From Coptis chinensis (taxonomy: Eukaryota > Streptophyta > Magnoliopsida > Ranunculales > Ranunculaceae), in NCBI GenBank assembly GCA_015680905.1, contig CM027378.1, forward strand, positions 83,481,501-83,545,500: DNA of 64,000 nt, read 5' to 3'. Position 1 is the stretch's first letter, and each line of letters starts with the position of its first letter. Under the pieces are notes generated by a model. The model had not been told where the DNA came from. It did not search any database and saw only the letters and a list, made by a program, of their open reading frames with translations. Below are positions 43,258 to 56,088 of this stretch, piece by piece. Both the position numbers and the translations under genes were made by a program.

Positions 43258-43334
<77 letters not shown>
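43258..43334. repeat. TA microsatellite, ~77 bp
   Basis: Pure alternating TA/AT. It marks the junction between copy A of the minisatellite block and a truncated fold-back MITE. Confidence 0.95.
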
Positions 43335-43337
<3 letters not shown>

Positions 43338-43650
43338 ATTCTCTAAAAAAGTAACTACTTAAGTTAACTCAAAATAAGTACGTAAGCAAAACTTCACCTA
43401 GAAAATGAATTCAACCCTAATTTTTTGTGAATATGATATACTTAACATTAAGATCATATCCACAAAATTTCAGCTCATTTGGAAACCTTTAACATTGGCA
43501 AAAAATGATTGCAAAAACTCGAAATTTCTAGACCATTAGATTTCTTTTTAAATATAACAACAATTTTTATCTATGTTAGAGGTTTCCAAATGCATTGAAA
43601 TTTTGTAAAGATAATATTTATGATGAATGCTTCATACCCACAAAATCTGT
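43335..43650. mobile_element. Truncated fold-back MITE
   Basis: It starts right after the TA tract and shares CACAAAATTTCAGCTCATTTGG and GATTGCAAAAACTCGAAATTTCTAGACC with the complete element at 44757-45154, plus a partial inverted arm (GGTTTCCAAATGCATTGAAATTTTGTA). It is cut off where copy B of the minisatellite block begins. Confidence 0.65.
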
Positions 43651-44685
43651 AGATCAATCATTCTGGTAGTTGACCTTTTAAGATAACATCTTTCCACCAA
43701 TATTTCGGTGAATTGACTAAGCATTATTAGATAACTAACTAGTGATGGTTTAATATATTCGAACAATAAATTGGTCCCAAGGCCCATTTATTTTCAAGTG
43801 AAAATAACTCTCATAACCAGCGTTTTTTTTTTTTTTATTATTCTCAAGGACAAATTTCAGGTGAAAATAACCCTAAAAACCAGTTTTCGAATGAAAATAA
43901 CTTATAATAACAAATAATCTGGATTTGAAATAAATATCTCTTTATGTCGGTTTGCTATGAGCAATGAGTGTTCATACCTTATGTTGATGTATGAATAATG
44001 ATTGTTGTTCATATCCAAATAGGTGAATGTATTTCATACAATATATTAATGTATGAGCAATGATTGCTCATAGCTCATAGTGAGGTATAAATAATGATTG
44101 TTCATATGTACTCCAATAGGTGTTCTTACTAGCATACATTATGTTCGTTGAGGTATGAACAATGTTCATACCCCAAATAGTTATGAACAATTATTGTTTA
44201 TACTCCAATAGGTGTTCTTACTGATTATACATTATGTTGAGGTATGAACAATGATTATTCATAGCTTATATTGAAGTATGAATAATGATTGTTCATACTC
44301 TAATAAGTGTTCTTACTAATCATACATTATGTTGATGTATGATCAATGAGTGTTCATAACTCATGTTAAGGTATAAACAACCCAAATAGGTATGAACAAT
44401 GAATGTTCATATTGATCATACATTATGTTAAGGTATGAACAATGATTGTTTATACCCAAAATAGGTATGAACAATCACTGTTTAATATTTATTTGAACAG
44501 TGATTGTTCATAGTTTATATTGAAGTATGAACAGTGGTTGTTCATACCCCAAATAGGTATGAACAATCATTATTCATACTATATACACCGGGTCGTTTCG
44601 GTTGAGTCGGGTCATTTATTATTTCGTGCTAGGGGTATATTTGACTTTTTATCTACCCGAGCCATTTTTAATTTCACGTTAATGG

Positions 44686-44695
<10 letters not shown>
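43651..44695. repeat. Dyad-rich minisatellite block, copy B
   Basis: A direct repeat of 42293-43257, offset by about 1358 bp, with the same start, the same palindromic units (about 43965-44580) and the same TTTCGGTTGAG and CGTGCTAGGGGTATATTTGAC end. Its last part reappears at about 45205 (TCACTTTCATCTACCCGG) after a microsatellite and MITE, so those interrupt it. Confidence 0.85.

Positions 44696-44749
<54 letters not shown>
44696..44749. repeat. CA microsatellite, ~54 bp
   Basis: Pure CA repeat bounded by TA repeats on both sides, inside copy B of the minisatellite block. Confidence 0.95.
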
Positions 44750-44756
<7 letters not shown>

Positions 44757-45154
44757 CAGCTCGGCTCGGCTCCTACAATGACCTTAAATAAGGACTAAAT
44801 CTAAAACACTCACAACTTCACCTACAAAATGATTTAAAACCTAATATTTTGTGCATATTATCTACTAATCATAACGAACATCTCTACAAAAATTCAACTC
44901 GTTTGACAATTTTTAATATTAGCAAAAGATGATTGCAAAAACTATACATTTCTGGACCTTTATATATATTTTCAAAAGTGGAAAACAATTTTATATAAGT
45001 TAAAGGATATCAAACGAGTTGAATTTTTGTAGAGATGTTCGTTATGGTTAGTAGATCATATGCACAAAAGATTAGATTTTAAATCATTTTGTAGGTAAAG
45101 TTGTGGGTATTTTAGATTTGGTACTTATTTAAGGTCATTTTAGGAGTCGGGCTG
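44757..45154. mobile_element. Near-palindromic fold-back MITE in a TA tract
   Basis: The left arm CAGCTCGGCTCGGCTCC...AATGACCTTAAATAAGGAC...CTACAAAATGATTTAAAACCTAAT is matched, inverted, along most of the right half, which ends ...GGTCATTTTAGGAGTCGGGCTG. About 400 bp could fold as one long hairpin. TA repeats adjoin the right end, and TA then CA repeats the left. Same family as 17391-17776 by its core words. Confidence 0.85.
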
Positions 45155-45239
45155 TATATATATAAGCTCCTAAAAGGACCTTTTATATATATATATATAT
45201 ATATATCACTTTCATCTACCCGGTCCTTGTGGTTTTGAG

Positions 45240-47063
45240 AGTTACTATTTTCCCCATCCGTCCTTAAAGAGTCACTCTCTTAAATTCTAAATAAACTAGA
45301 AGTCTAATACTCCGATGCACATTAATTTGATTGTTTGGTATAAGTTTACTTTGTCCAAATTAAAACAAGTAGTAGTAATTAGCAGGTCAAACTAATGAAT
45401 AATTGAATAATCTACAAGGATGATCTTGGACACACCCATAAAAACACTCTCATACCTCATAACTAACATAAGTTTTTGTCATATCCCAATAACTGCCTAA
45501 ATCCAATAATATATCCCAAAATTAATTTGGGGTATTTCTAATAAGGGCAGAGGCAAAAGGATTAAAAAAAAAAAAAGCAAACACGTCTATTTGGTACCGT
45601 TTTTTTTAGTGAAAGTTTTTTTTCACATTTTTCTTCATCCCCTTCTACACAAAGTGAATAACAAAATGAACCCCATTTAAGTCAAACTTGAACTTGATTT
45701 TAAATTACGAAGTCATCTTCTTTAGTGTTTCTAACTTTTGTCTTGCAGCAACTCGGAGCAATTTTGTAATGAATTTGGAATTGGGTATATTAAGCCTTAA
45801 TTAGTTGTTTGTTTGGCTTTCAACACCATAGTTGTTTGATGAAATGCAGTACTGAGGGGGAAAGTCGTGTTGCTGATTTCGTGTCCGCAAGGTTGTGAAG
45901 ATTGTCTATGGAAGTGCATGTATTCTGTTTTGGATGTGGTTAGGCTAGGAGAATGAAAATTCGAATTTGTTTATTGGACAAAGGTTAACTAGACCAGTTC
46001 ACATGTTGAGGGATTCGTAGACTCAATCATGGTGAGTATGAAATAATATAGTTCAAGACGATTTAAATCATTAGAGTCAAACATATTGAAAATGAGATTA
46101 ACCATTAAGCTATTTCAAGTTGAACCCAAGAAAATACATTTGTCAACCAACAAAATAAGTACTTCAAATTTTAACTAAAAGTTCATATAGAAAATTATGA
46201 AGTAGAATACGTCGCGATATTAGATCTAACGAGTAACCGAGTTAATTATATACTAACTAAATGCCCATTGTCCAAATCAATATTAATTTGCAGAATAAGT
46301 CAAGTTGGTTGAGTTCTCAGCCAAATCACAAACTTATTTAAAATAAGAGTTTAGTATAGGTCCTACGAGTTATATTCAATAAATAATGACTTGTTTTAGT
46401 CAATAAATATTTTGGGTACGCCCTAATAAAAGGAAGAATAATTTAAGAAGCTAAATGTATCTAAAATTATTTTTTTTTATTTTTTTTAAAGTTGGGATAC
46501 TAAAATGTATTTATGCCAATACATGGTTTCCCATAGAATTAGATTCAAAGAATTATCAGATATTTACTTTTTACTTTTATGTTTGTTTTTCCCAAATGTC
46601 TTAAATGGTCGTGTAAATGATTGCAAGAGGTCTTGCCGTCCTGGACTTACAGTGGTGGAAGTTTACTCATGAAGATTCCAAGAGGAGATTAATAAGCAAA
46701 GGGGCCACGTGTTGCCCATTTTCAGTACTACTACAATTAGAAACACACGTTAAGACGGAATTACCCTTTTTATCAATCCCAATGCGAAGATTTCAAACGC
46801 GGTTTGGGCTTTGACTGAGTCGACTCGCAAGGGGTATATTTGGTAAGATAAAAAGAAAAAACGGCTTAATCAACGAAGTCGTCGTTTTCTTATTAAATCT
46901 TCATTTCAAAGGCTTCCTCCTCCTATTCCCAAAACACATCCAGAAAAACCAAAATTATACTTCCAAATCAAACAATATCACTTGTAAATCTCATTCCCCA
47001 CCAATGCCATCCTCAAAGATCCAAACTTGTCAAATTTAACTTTAAAAAAAAAAAAAAAAAAAA
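45240..47063. other. Intergenic, upstream of the dymeclin gene
   Basis: No gene supported. The 46617-46814 frame lacks any recognisable domain. The last 200 bp (pyrimidine-rich TTCCTCCTCCTATTCCC and a 20 bp A run just before 47064) are the likely leader of the dymeclin gene. Confidence 0.45.
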
Positions 47064-50000
47064 ATGGGAGGCGTGCCATCGACACCGGGGCAGGACACAG
47101 CAGAATATCTAATAAGTAGATTTGTTGGTGAAAAATCATTCCCACTTTCTTCTGAATTTTGGTATAAATTACTCGAGCTCCCTTTTACTCTTCCATGGCC
47201 TACCTATCGTGTTCGTCAAGCTTGCCAAGCTTTCGGTTGGTTGATTTGAACTTGTTTTATTTTATTATTATTATTTTTTTGTGTCGGTATAATGATTTAT
47301 TTTATGTTATGTAGTGAAAAACAACTACAACACAAGGCATCTTGCAAAGATACTGATTCATTTGGTATTGAGTCTGCAAGAAGCTATGTCGACAACTACA
47401 GTGCCAACAACAGCTTATATGAAGGCTATAAATGCAGCATACATATCATCTATTTTTTTAAAATACACTATTGAAAATGCCAAGAGTGATAAGTTTGACG
47501 AGTTATATTTATCTCTCACTGAAGATGAAGCAACATCAAAAAACTTCCCCAAGGGTAAGTGTCAAGTTTCCCTCTTGTACGTGTAATATTGTTAAGGTCA
47601 TTTGATGGTTTGTAGATAAGCGCCTCTTCTTCTACTGTTCACGAGTAGGATGAGATTTTCCCGAATCGGATAATAACTCTCAAGTAGATTGCAGGTGAAT
47701 TCGTGCAATTGAGCCTATATGTATCCGGACCGGGAAATACCCTTCTGTTACTTCTTAGTCATTCATTAAGAATGTTATTACTCTTTGGGTTATATTTACG
47801 GGCCGCCTTCTTTTTTTGAAACAGATCAAGACATTGGAAGTTTTGTTATGCATGGTGTGCTTAGCTTTATTGGCACATCAGATGTAAGGTGTGTTCTGCT
47901 TTTTAAGAAATCTTGGGATTCCTGATGAGATTCTTATTAACATTCTGATCCTAATATTCTATTACTTTTTGTTGCTAGTTCTCAAACATACCTTCTACAT
48001 CATGAATTGCTGAATTTTGTGCTTGTGGCTATGTCAACTCAGCTTCGCTCAGGACCATCTCCTGGGCCAAGAGATGTGCACCCATTTATTGATGCAGCAA
48101 TGGTTCAGGTGAGCAGGACTTGTTTTTTATGTGTTCAGATATTCCAAGTGTACTGTTGTGTTCTCATAAAACAAGTTTTCATTATCAGGATAGTTCTGTG
48201 GTCGGATTGAGTGTTCGCAGACTGTTGCTTAACTACATTACACGACCGCGTATACCCGCAAGTGGTGCTACTCATTCAATTTTTTCTGATGGTGGTCAGC
48301 CTGGTGTTCTGCACAAAGTTGGTTCTGCTGCTGGTATGATACTAGTTGATATGTTTTAATCCTAGGGATTTGTTCAGTTTCTTTTTGTACTGTTATAATT
48401 ATATGTAGACTTTTCTGATTAGAGCGTTTAAAAATAATCCCAGTTGACACTTAACTTGATGAGCTTCTGTATTAAGTATGAAGCACACAGGACTATGGCT
48501 CAGTGATTGTGCATACTTCCCACATGTGCAAGGTTGAGGGTCAAAACTCACTGGCCTAGGGAGTTTTACCAATGTAATTCTGGGTGTGTTAGGGAGATGG
48601 GGGGTATTTTGTATAGAGACCCTTGATTTGGGGTATGTTAGGGTTTCAGTATTTGATGATATTCTTGTATTTTTTTGTTTTCCCTTTTTCCTTGTTTGTG
48701 TAGGTTACCTCAACCTACATTTTATGTGAATGAAAGTCTTCACTGTGCCGATAAAAAAAAATAGATTTTTTTTTACTCATCTAATTCATAGGAATTTAAT
48801 TACACTTGTGGTCGATAGGATTTCAAGCCTTAAAAAAAGAGCCAGTTAAGGCTCCCTGTGTAATCCCTTAACATGGTTTATGATGTCTTGCAGCCAACTT
48901 TGTGCTCTATCCATTCAATTATTTTGTCAGTTCGAATGGTGAAGGATCAAGGAACCCATTGGCAGACAACAGTCTCCTTCTTTTGCTCGTTCTTACTCAT
49001 TATCGAAAATGTGTTATGGTGACTGAGTGCATTACAGACAAACATGGAGACGATGTGAATTTAGATTCTCTGATGAAGGAACATTTATATTTTTCCGACA
49101 ACCCATACTGCAAGGCCCTAGAAAATGCTAGGGATGTTGAATGTAAGATTGGCTTTTCTTTCTTCTCTCTGGTATTAGAATTTGGTACATTAGAAAATAA
49201 TCGAGGTTTTGCAATTGAATTCCTGGATGCAGTTGATCGCGTAGATATTGAGGGAAATGTACATAGTGGACCGCTTGTGAGATTATCTTTTGCTTCTCTG
49301 TTTGACACACTTGGACAGTGAGTTTCTGTTGCACCTGTTTCTGAATTAAATGACAATTTTCTTCATCAGTACAGTTAGTGGTCATTGTGATTTCGGATTT
49401 GACATAATTCCGTGAAAGGTCTTACATCATTGCAATGCATAGGTCTCAAATGAAATTTGTAAATTTAAAACCAAAGTCCGTTCTATGATGTTGACTGCAG
49501 GCACTTGGCTGATGAAGTTTCGGTCCTACTACTGTACTCCTTGGTTCATGGGAACTCCAACTTTTTGGAGTATGTCTTGGTGCGAACTGATTTGGACACT
49601 CTGGTATGCATTTGGATCCTCGAGTTTCCCTTCTTAATAAGGTTGTGCTCCTAGAAAACTTGTGCTCATGCTCATATCTTTTTCAGCTTCTCTGGTGATT
49701 GGCATTTGTATAAACTATAAAACTGCTTGTATCAAATGGTGGGAGTCCGGAGTCTAACTGTTACTGTTTAAAAAGATAAGAAAAAAACCAAAAAAGTCTT
49801 TGCCAATAAATTACTGAAAAAATTTCGTATTAAACCAAGAAATATAAAATGCAGTATTTTCTACTTCTGGAACATTTTTCTGGAAAATAGGTTACTCCAC
49901 GAATAATATGTTTAGTATAAGTAGCTATGGTGACACCTGACTACTGTAAAATACCCACCGTATCTGTATCTAGACAGTACATTACTAATGCTGTCCTGGA

Positions 50001-53000
50001 TATCCCAACTACGAATTATGCCTTTTTATTTCCTTATTTCTTGTAACCTGTAAATACTTCTCAATGATGTTTAAAGTTTACACAAATTAACTCATTATTC
50101 AATGTAAAATAGAGAGCAGTACAAAATCTTACTAATGTTTTTGGAATATGAGGTGTTCACAAATTAACTATACACAAATGATACAATGACGTTTATCTTA
50201 AGTAAAGCCGCAACCCTATACTGCATATATTAAATATATATAAAAAAAAGTAAAAATAAATGGTATTCACTAAGCAAACAAAGAGTCTTGTTGTCTTTCC
50301 TTAATCTATTTCTGTTTTCCTTTGGTTAATACATTTCTTTTACCAAGAAAATTTCTGTTACAATGAGTGATATATCAAAGCCATATCCATGTTCATACTT
50401 CTATATTTTACTCAAAGGCACCCATGAGTTGGTTTTAATGAAGCCTTCATGAATTTCATTGGTAGCTCTTCTTTGTACTCAGCTCATTCTTAATTTGTTT
50501 GTGATTGATTTTGTTAAAGCAATCTACCTGTACAACACCTGATGGAAGTTTATGGCATCATAGACTAATAATGTTTGTGTTTATGTGGTAATGAAATCAA
50601 TAGCTGATGCCCATACTGGAAACACTGTATAATGCTTCAAGGAGGACTTCAAATCAAATTTACATGTTGCTAATTATCCTTCTCATACTCAGTCAAGATT
50701 CTTCTTTCAACGCCAGTATTCACAAGCTGGTAAGATTTACTTTTATGAGTTTGGCTTGTACATCTCAGTTTATTTCATTCACTTCTTGCACTTGGAAAGC
50801 AGTTTTGGTAGAGATTCTAATTATTTCGTTTGCCTAATTCAGATACTTCCGAGCGTCCCATGGTACCAAGAACGGCTTCTTCATAACACATCGCTTGGTT
50901 CTCTGATGGTTATAATACTAATAAGGACTGTGAAGTACAACTTGTCGAAGTTACGGGTATGCCATATTCAAGAATTTGAAATATGTAATAAGCTTTGGAA
51001 AAGGAAGAGATTATAGAAATGAAAGTTTTATGGAAACCAAATGAGGCAAAAACCACGTTAAACAAACTTACAGAAGGTGTCTCTGTTATGTTATTTAAAA
51101 GGAGAAGGATATACGATGATAGAGGACACCTTTGAAGCAAAAAACAATTGCATCTTCCAGAAAGGATGCTCACAAGCATCTCTTTACTAATGCATTCAAT
51201 TGTATATAGCTTCTTCAAAATCTTGAGGATGTTCCGCAATGCTTCTCCTTTGTGATACTTAATATCAAAATGATTTGTTTTGATTTGTTTCATAGTCCTT
51301 ACATGATGCCTTGGCATGTGGTAAGGTAAACAAAGTATTGAAAGGAAAAACTTAAGAGGTTTTATACTTCCATGTATTAAGTTGCTTAATACATTGTCAT
51401 GAGAATTCACAGAAGATGCAAACCCCAAAATAAGAGTTTTGTACTTATCTGTTCTCATGTCTTGTACATCCTCTAATATGTTATCATTGTTGGTCTGTAA
51501 CAGGATGTTTACCTTCATACGAACTGTCTTGCAACTTTGGCAAATATGGCTCCACATGTCCACAGATTAAGTGCATATGCATCACAGAGGCTGGTCAGCC
51601 TTTTCGATATGCTCTCGCGCAAGTATGCTACGTGTAGTATAGTATTAGTTGTTCCTGGTCTCTAAGAGTTTCTTCTGCTGTTACTTTGAATTTAGCATCT
51701 GTTTCCCTGAATGCAATATGACCCACCTCATTTTAGATGGAAACCTTTTTTGAGTTCTTTGTATAAGCTGCTTTCCTAAGTTGCTTTCTTTCATAGATAT
51801 ACCAAACTCGCTGAGCAAAAAAATGTGTTTCAAACTAAAGCCAATTCAATAGAAGGCGGCACCATTATGGAAGATATGGTAACTCTCTTTAGTTTTTGTC
51901 TTCTAGTATGTTGTTTCCAAATCAGCCCTTTTGTGGAACATTTGTCTAATCCTTCCATAGCTAAGAAAGGTTCAAATCTCTGCAGTCTGCGGAGCTGCAC
52001 ATTTATACTGACTTTTTAAGAATTGTTCTGGAAATCTTAAATGCGATTCTCACATATGCACTCCCTCGAAATCCAGAGGTAATTACTGGTTTTGTTGCAA
52101 CGCACCTCGAGACAATTTTCAGTGTGTTCTCTTGATAATATATCCAATTCATATGCAGGTTGTGTATGCCATTATGCACCGACAAGAAGTTTTTCAGCCT
52201 TTCAAAAATCATCCACGATTTAACGAGCTGCTCGAAAATATTTATTCTGTAAGCAATAAGAGTGTTCAATTACACAGTATTATTCTCTTTTATAGTGTTT
52301 GTCTATAATCGAAAGTATTCTTTACCATTTGATTACTAATTTTTTTTGGCATGAAGTAACTGTAGGTGACAGTTTTCGTGGAATTAATATTTTGTCTCCC
52401 TAGTTGTCATGACTTGGTCATTTTAAGTTCTTGTCCAACACTTTACATTTTTTCTTTCTCCAGTGCCTAATACCCCCTTCACATTTCAGGTTTTAGATTT
52501 CTTCAACAGTCGCATGGATGCCCAGAGAACAGAAGGTGAATGGTCCGTAGAGAAAGTCCTCCAAGTTATAATTATCAACTGCCGATCTTGGCGAGGGGAA
52601 GGGATGAAGGTAGAGTTCAATGTCATTTTGATATTAAAATGCATTTTTTGTCTCTGAATTAAAATAAATATCCTTCTCAGAAGGAGAAAAAAATAAATTG
52701 AATGAAAGAAAAGTTGGGTATCATTCAAGGACAATTGTGATATGTTAAATCTTAACAGATGTTCACTCAATTACGATTCACGTATGAGCAAGAGAATCAT
52801 CCAGAAGAGTTTTTTATTCCATATGTATGGCAACTAGTTCTGTCTCACAGGTATACTCTGTCTTCTTTCTTTCGTTCTTTCTTACTTTCTTTTCTGTGTT
52901 TTTTTTCACTGTGTGTATGTTTATTGTTGTATGGGTTACCATCTTGGTACAATTATATACACAACTTATATTGTTAACTTTAGAGCATCTTTAATGGTAA

Positions 53001-54527
53001 GACCTGAAAAACACCAAATTTTTTTGAGCAAACCAACACCAAATAACTTCAGTGGAAACATCAAAGAGTGAGCACCAAATGCACGTCGCGGTGTTTCCAA
53101 AACCGCACCAAATAAAGGCCAACACAGCCGCTTCTTTCGGAACACCGCGAGAGAAAAGCCCACAATGCCCACAATAGAGGCTTGTTTTTGTCCAGAAATG
53201 AGTAAGTGTTTTTGCCCACGTGGTGTTGGGAAAGCCGCGCAGTGTTCAAAACACCGCGTCGTACATTTGGTTTAACACCAAAGCAAACACCAAATTCCAG
53301 CCGATTTGGTGTTTGGTTTGGTATTCAAGAGGTCTCACTATTAAAGATGAAAAACACCAAATTTTCAAGAATTTGGTGTTTGGTGCTCAAGAGGTCTCAC
53401 CATTAAAGATGCTCTTAGCCCCAGTGGTCATATTCCCAGGCAAAATATTTTAGACACCATACGATGTCATACCCAACCACTGTATTCAAAACTCTGTCTT
53501 TTATATTACTATATTTTGATTTAGATTACGCTTGTCACCACGGCACGTTGAGTTTGTTTGGGAGTTTCTAATCAACGCTAAAACTCCATTTTATTTTGGT
53601 TGCTTGATTTCTAGACAAGCTTAATTCTTATGCTAACGTGCTTTTCATTTAATGTGTTTGTGTACAGTGGCTTTGGTTTTGATATTGGAGTAATAAATTT
53701 ATTCCCAATTCCTCTTGCGGTAGATGTAAGTATTTTTTTATTCTCTTGAATCATCAGAAGGGTTCAGTTTGTATACTTTACAATTATGCGCCATATATTG
53801 TTTTTCCGTCATTTTAGCATTATGTATTCATTAGCGAAAGGTAACTTTTCAGCTAAAAGTAATTTTTGCTTTGCTCTAGGTTTTAAAGACTATGCTACAC
53901 TAATGACTTAACCAAAGAAACTTTTAAACATAGACATTTTCTTCAACTTGGTTGCAAGAGTAACTAAGTAAGACTTTTTCTATATTAATAAATAAGATAC
54001 CGGTTTATCAAAATAAACAAATAAATCAAAAGTGGTTTTTATTTTTTGTTAATGGCTAGATTTATCTTGTGCAGTTAAATGGCAAGATTTATCTTGCGCA
54101 GTTTTGTTTAAAAGGAGCTTCTGTACCGTAATTAACTTGTCCACATATTATGGTTCCCTGGTTTCTAGTTGGAAGATGCTATGCACTCATGGTTTGGGAT
54201 TCAGAGGGGTTCTGTAATTACAGTGATAATGTCATAGTGAAGATAATAATATTACGAATAAGTAATTACGGTAATAAAATGATATAATAGCCCAATCATA
54301 TGGATACATAGTATTAAACTATTAGTAGTATTATCGTTGTGATAATTATAAGTGGTATTAGTAATGTTATTGTTTTTACAAAGTAACGTCTATTCTCAGC
54401 AGCTGCTATAGTATCCTTGTATATAGCATGCAAGTAATTTGCTTAACGTAAGAGGACATGCTTTCACGTGTGTTGACAACAGGATGCTCGCACTGAAGAG
54501 GAACAAATCTATGAGTCAGATGTATAG
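47064..54527 (+). CDS. DYM: Dymeclin (DYM family Golgi protein)
   Basis: There are eighteen coding exons: 47064-47235, 47315-47554, 47825-47888, 47979-48108, 48189-48333, 48894-49142, 49233-49317, 49501-49603, 50604-50729, 50843-50956, 51504-51622, 51797-51878, 51986-52078, 52159-52248, 52490-52609, 52759-52850, 53668-53725, 54483-54527. All phases agree and give 708 residues. The start MGGVPSTPG fits an N-myristoylation signal (Gly2, Ser6), as in animal dymeclin. [16 protein letters not shown] near the N-terminus and [12 protein letters not shown] in the middle match conserved dymeclin stretches as I remember them. The protein is mostly helical with Leu-rich segments and no clear membrane span. 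In animals dymeclin is a peripheral Golgi protein needed for Golgi organisation and traffic; the plant role is inferred. No damage. Introns 5 and 16 carry a SINE-like unit and a MITE. Confidence 0.9.
48478..48765 (+). mobile_element. SINE-like unit in dymeclin intron 5
   Basis: TATGGCTCAGTGATTGTGC resembles a pol III A box and AAGGTTGAGGGTCAAAACTC a weak B box about 30 bp later. The body of about 280 bp ends in CGATAAAAAAAAA. No certain target duplication. A diverged tRNA-derived SINE is the best reading. Confidence 0.55.
52983..53414. mobile_element. MITE with TTA duplication, in dymeclin intron 16
   Basis: GAGCATCTTTAATGGTAAGACC at the left and its inverted form (GGTCTCACCATTAAAGATGCTC) at the right bound a 432 bp non-coding unit. 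TTA sits directly outside each end (52980-52982 and 53415-53417), the signature of PIF/Harbinger elements. The interior repeats AACACCAAAT words in both orientations. Confidence 0.88.
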
Positions 54528-56088
54528 ATCTTATTCGGGTGCAGGTGCTGTCCCAATTACCCTCCTAGTTTATGTCTCTACCTCGGTACATCTGTAAATA
54601 CACAAAGCTTAGAAAGTATTCTTGTAATTCTTTTCTGTTTATATGTTGTGACTTTGATACTGTTGAAGCATTTCTACGAGACGTGGAGATGCCATCAGTG
54701 GTTTTAATAAGATATAGTTGCATAAAATGTAAGCTTGTACAACAGTATCACCTTCTTTAGTAGAATATGCCGTATACGTGTTCACGACTTCACGTTTTAC
54801 TGTGTGTTCTCAAATCGTCATAGTTCCTCTAACAGTTAAATGCAATCTTTGCAGTTGACAGAAAATAACTGGATACCCAATTGGTATTAAACTGCATAAA
54901 CAAACCAATCCACAATTCCACATTATGTTGACAAAATCAGCACTTAAATAAGGGTTTTGTTTGCAGAAAATTTGGAGTCCGGTTCAAACAAGTTGGGCAT
55001 TATATTCTGCGGGCTGCGAGCTTATAAAGTTGGGTGGTGAGAATATTAACACCCTACAATAATAGTAATTGATTGATTGACAATAATTATCTGGCAAGAA
55101 GACTAAACCAAAATCAAAACAAAATTCATGTGACATTTGCATCAAAAGGAAAATTGCCATTGTTTTGATTAAGGTTTTCTCCAACGTGTGCCGGAATATA
55201 TCAAGATATCATTTTCATTGTACATTATTTATTGCTTAACGTAAGAAAATTGCCATTGTTCTTTACCAAAAAAAAAGAAAAAGAAAATTGCCATTGCTCT
55301 GTTAAGTTATGCACGTATGTTTATAACATTGCTCTAGATATATTTTTCTGTTGTTGATTTGTGGAAATTTTGACGAAGCTAATGGAATTGAATCATTCGA
55401 TGGTGAGATCCAACTTTTGAGTACAGAGCCCCAGAATACGAGCCCATAGAGCTAAGTTATGATCAAATAGGTATCGCTGTATCGATGAAATACCGAAATA
55501 ATAATAATCTTCCTTGATATTATTGTAGAGTTTTTTTGTTTTGTTTTTGATATAGTATTATTGTAGAGTTATTAAATGCATAATCAATCGTAATAAATGC
55601 TGTTTTTACACACAAGATACAAATAAATAATCAAATAATCCAATTGCAAGAACAAATGAACTCTTGCATGCTACATACTAAAAATACACATTTCAGAGGT
55701 CCATTGTGCTTCATGAACCCGAAATTTACTTTGTAGTCTCAATAGAACGAAAACTGTTAGGTAACTATGTAAGACATAAGCTAACAATGAAGAAGAACGT
55801 ACGCTAGTTGACTCTTTCTTGCCATGTTGACGAACGTGGCACAACAACAACAATAACAATGGTGGTGGCTGTTTTTCATAGAGAAGCCAGAAATCTCATT
55901 AATCTTACTCGGCACATCTGTCTGTCTCCAAAATGAAAGCTGAACCTTTTTTTCTCCCACTCGATCAGCTTGGTACCACTTCTTAGGCTTAACAATGCCC
56001 TCCTCATGCATCCTTTTAACAAGACCGAGGGGATTTCAGCATCGAATGGTCCCGATTATAAAGCAAACATTTCTAGAAGCAAAGATTT
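54528..56088. other. Intergenic between dymeclin and IDD genes
   Basis: Convergent 3' flanks: dymeclin ends at 54527 on the plus strand and IDD at 56089 on the minus strand. Only short ORFs without domains are seen. No repeat family recognised. Confidence 0.4.

Noticed and set aside
44520..44798. 92-codon ORF ending in a His-Thr run
   Set aside because: It is a translation through the CA microsatellite and the palindromic repeat.
50910..51563. 217-codon minus-strand ORF antisense to dymeclin
   Set aside because: It overlaps dymeclin exons 10 and 11 and their intron; no domain, and the plus-strand gene explains the sequence.
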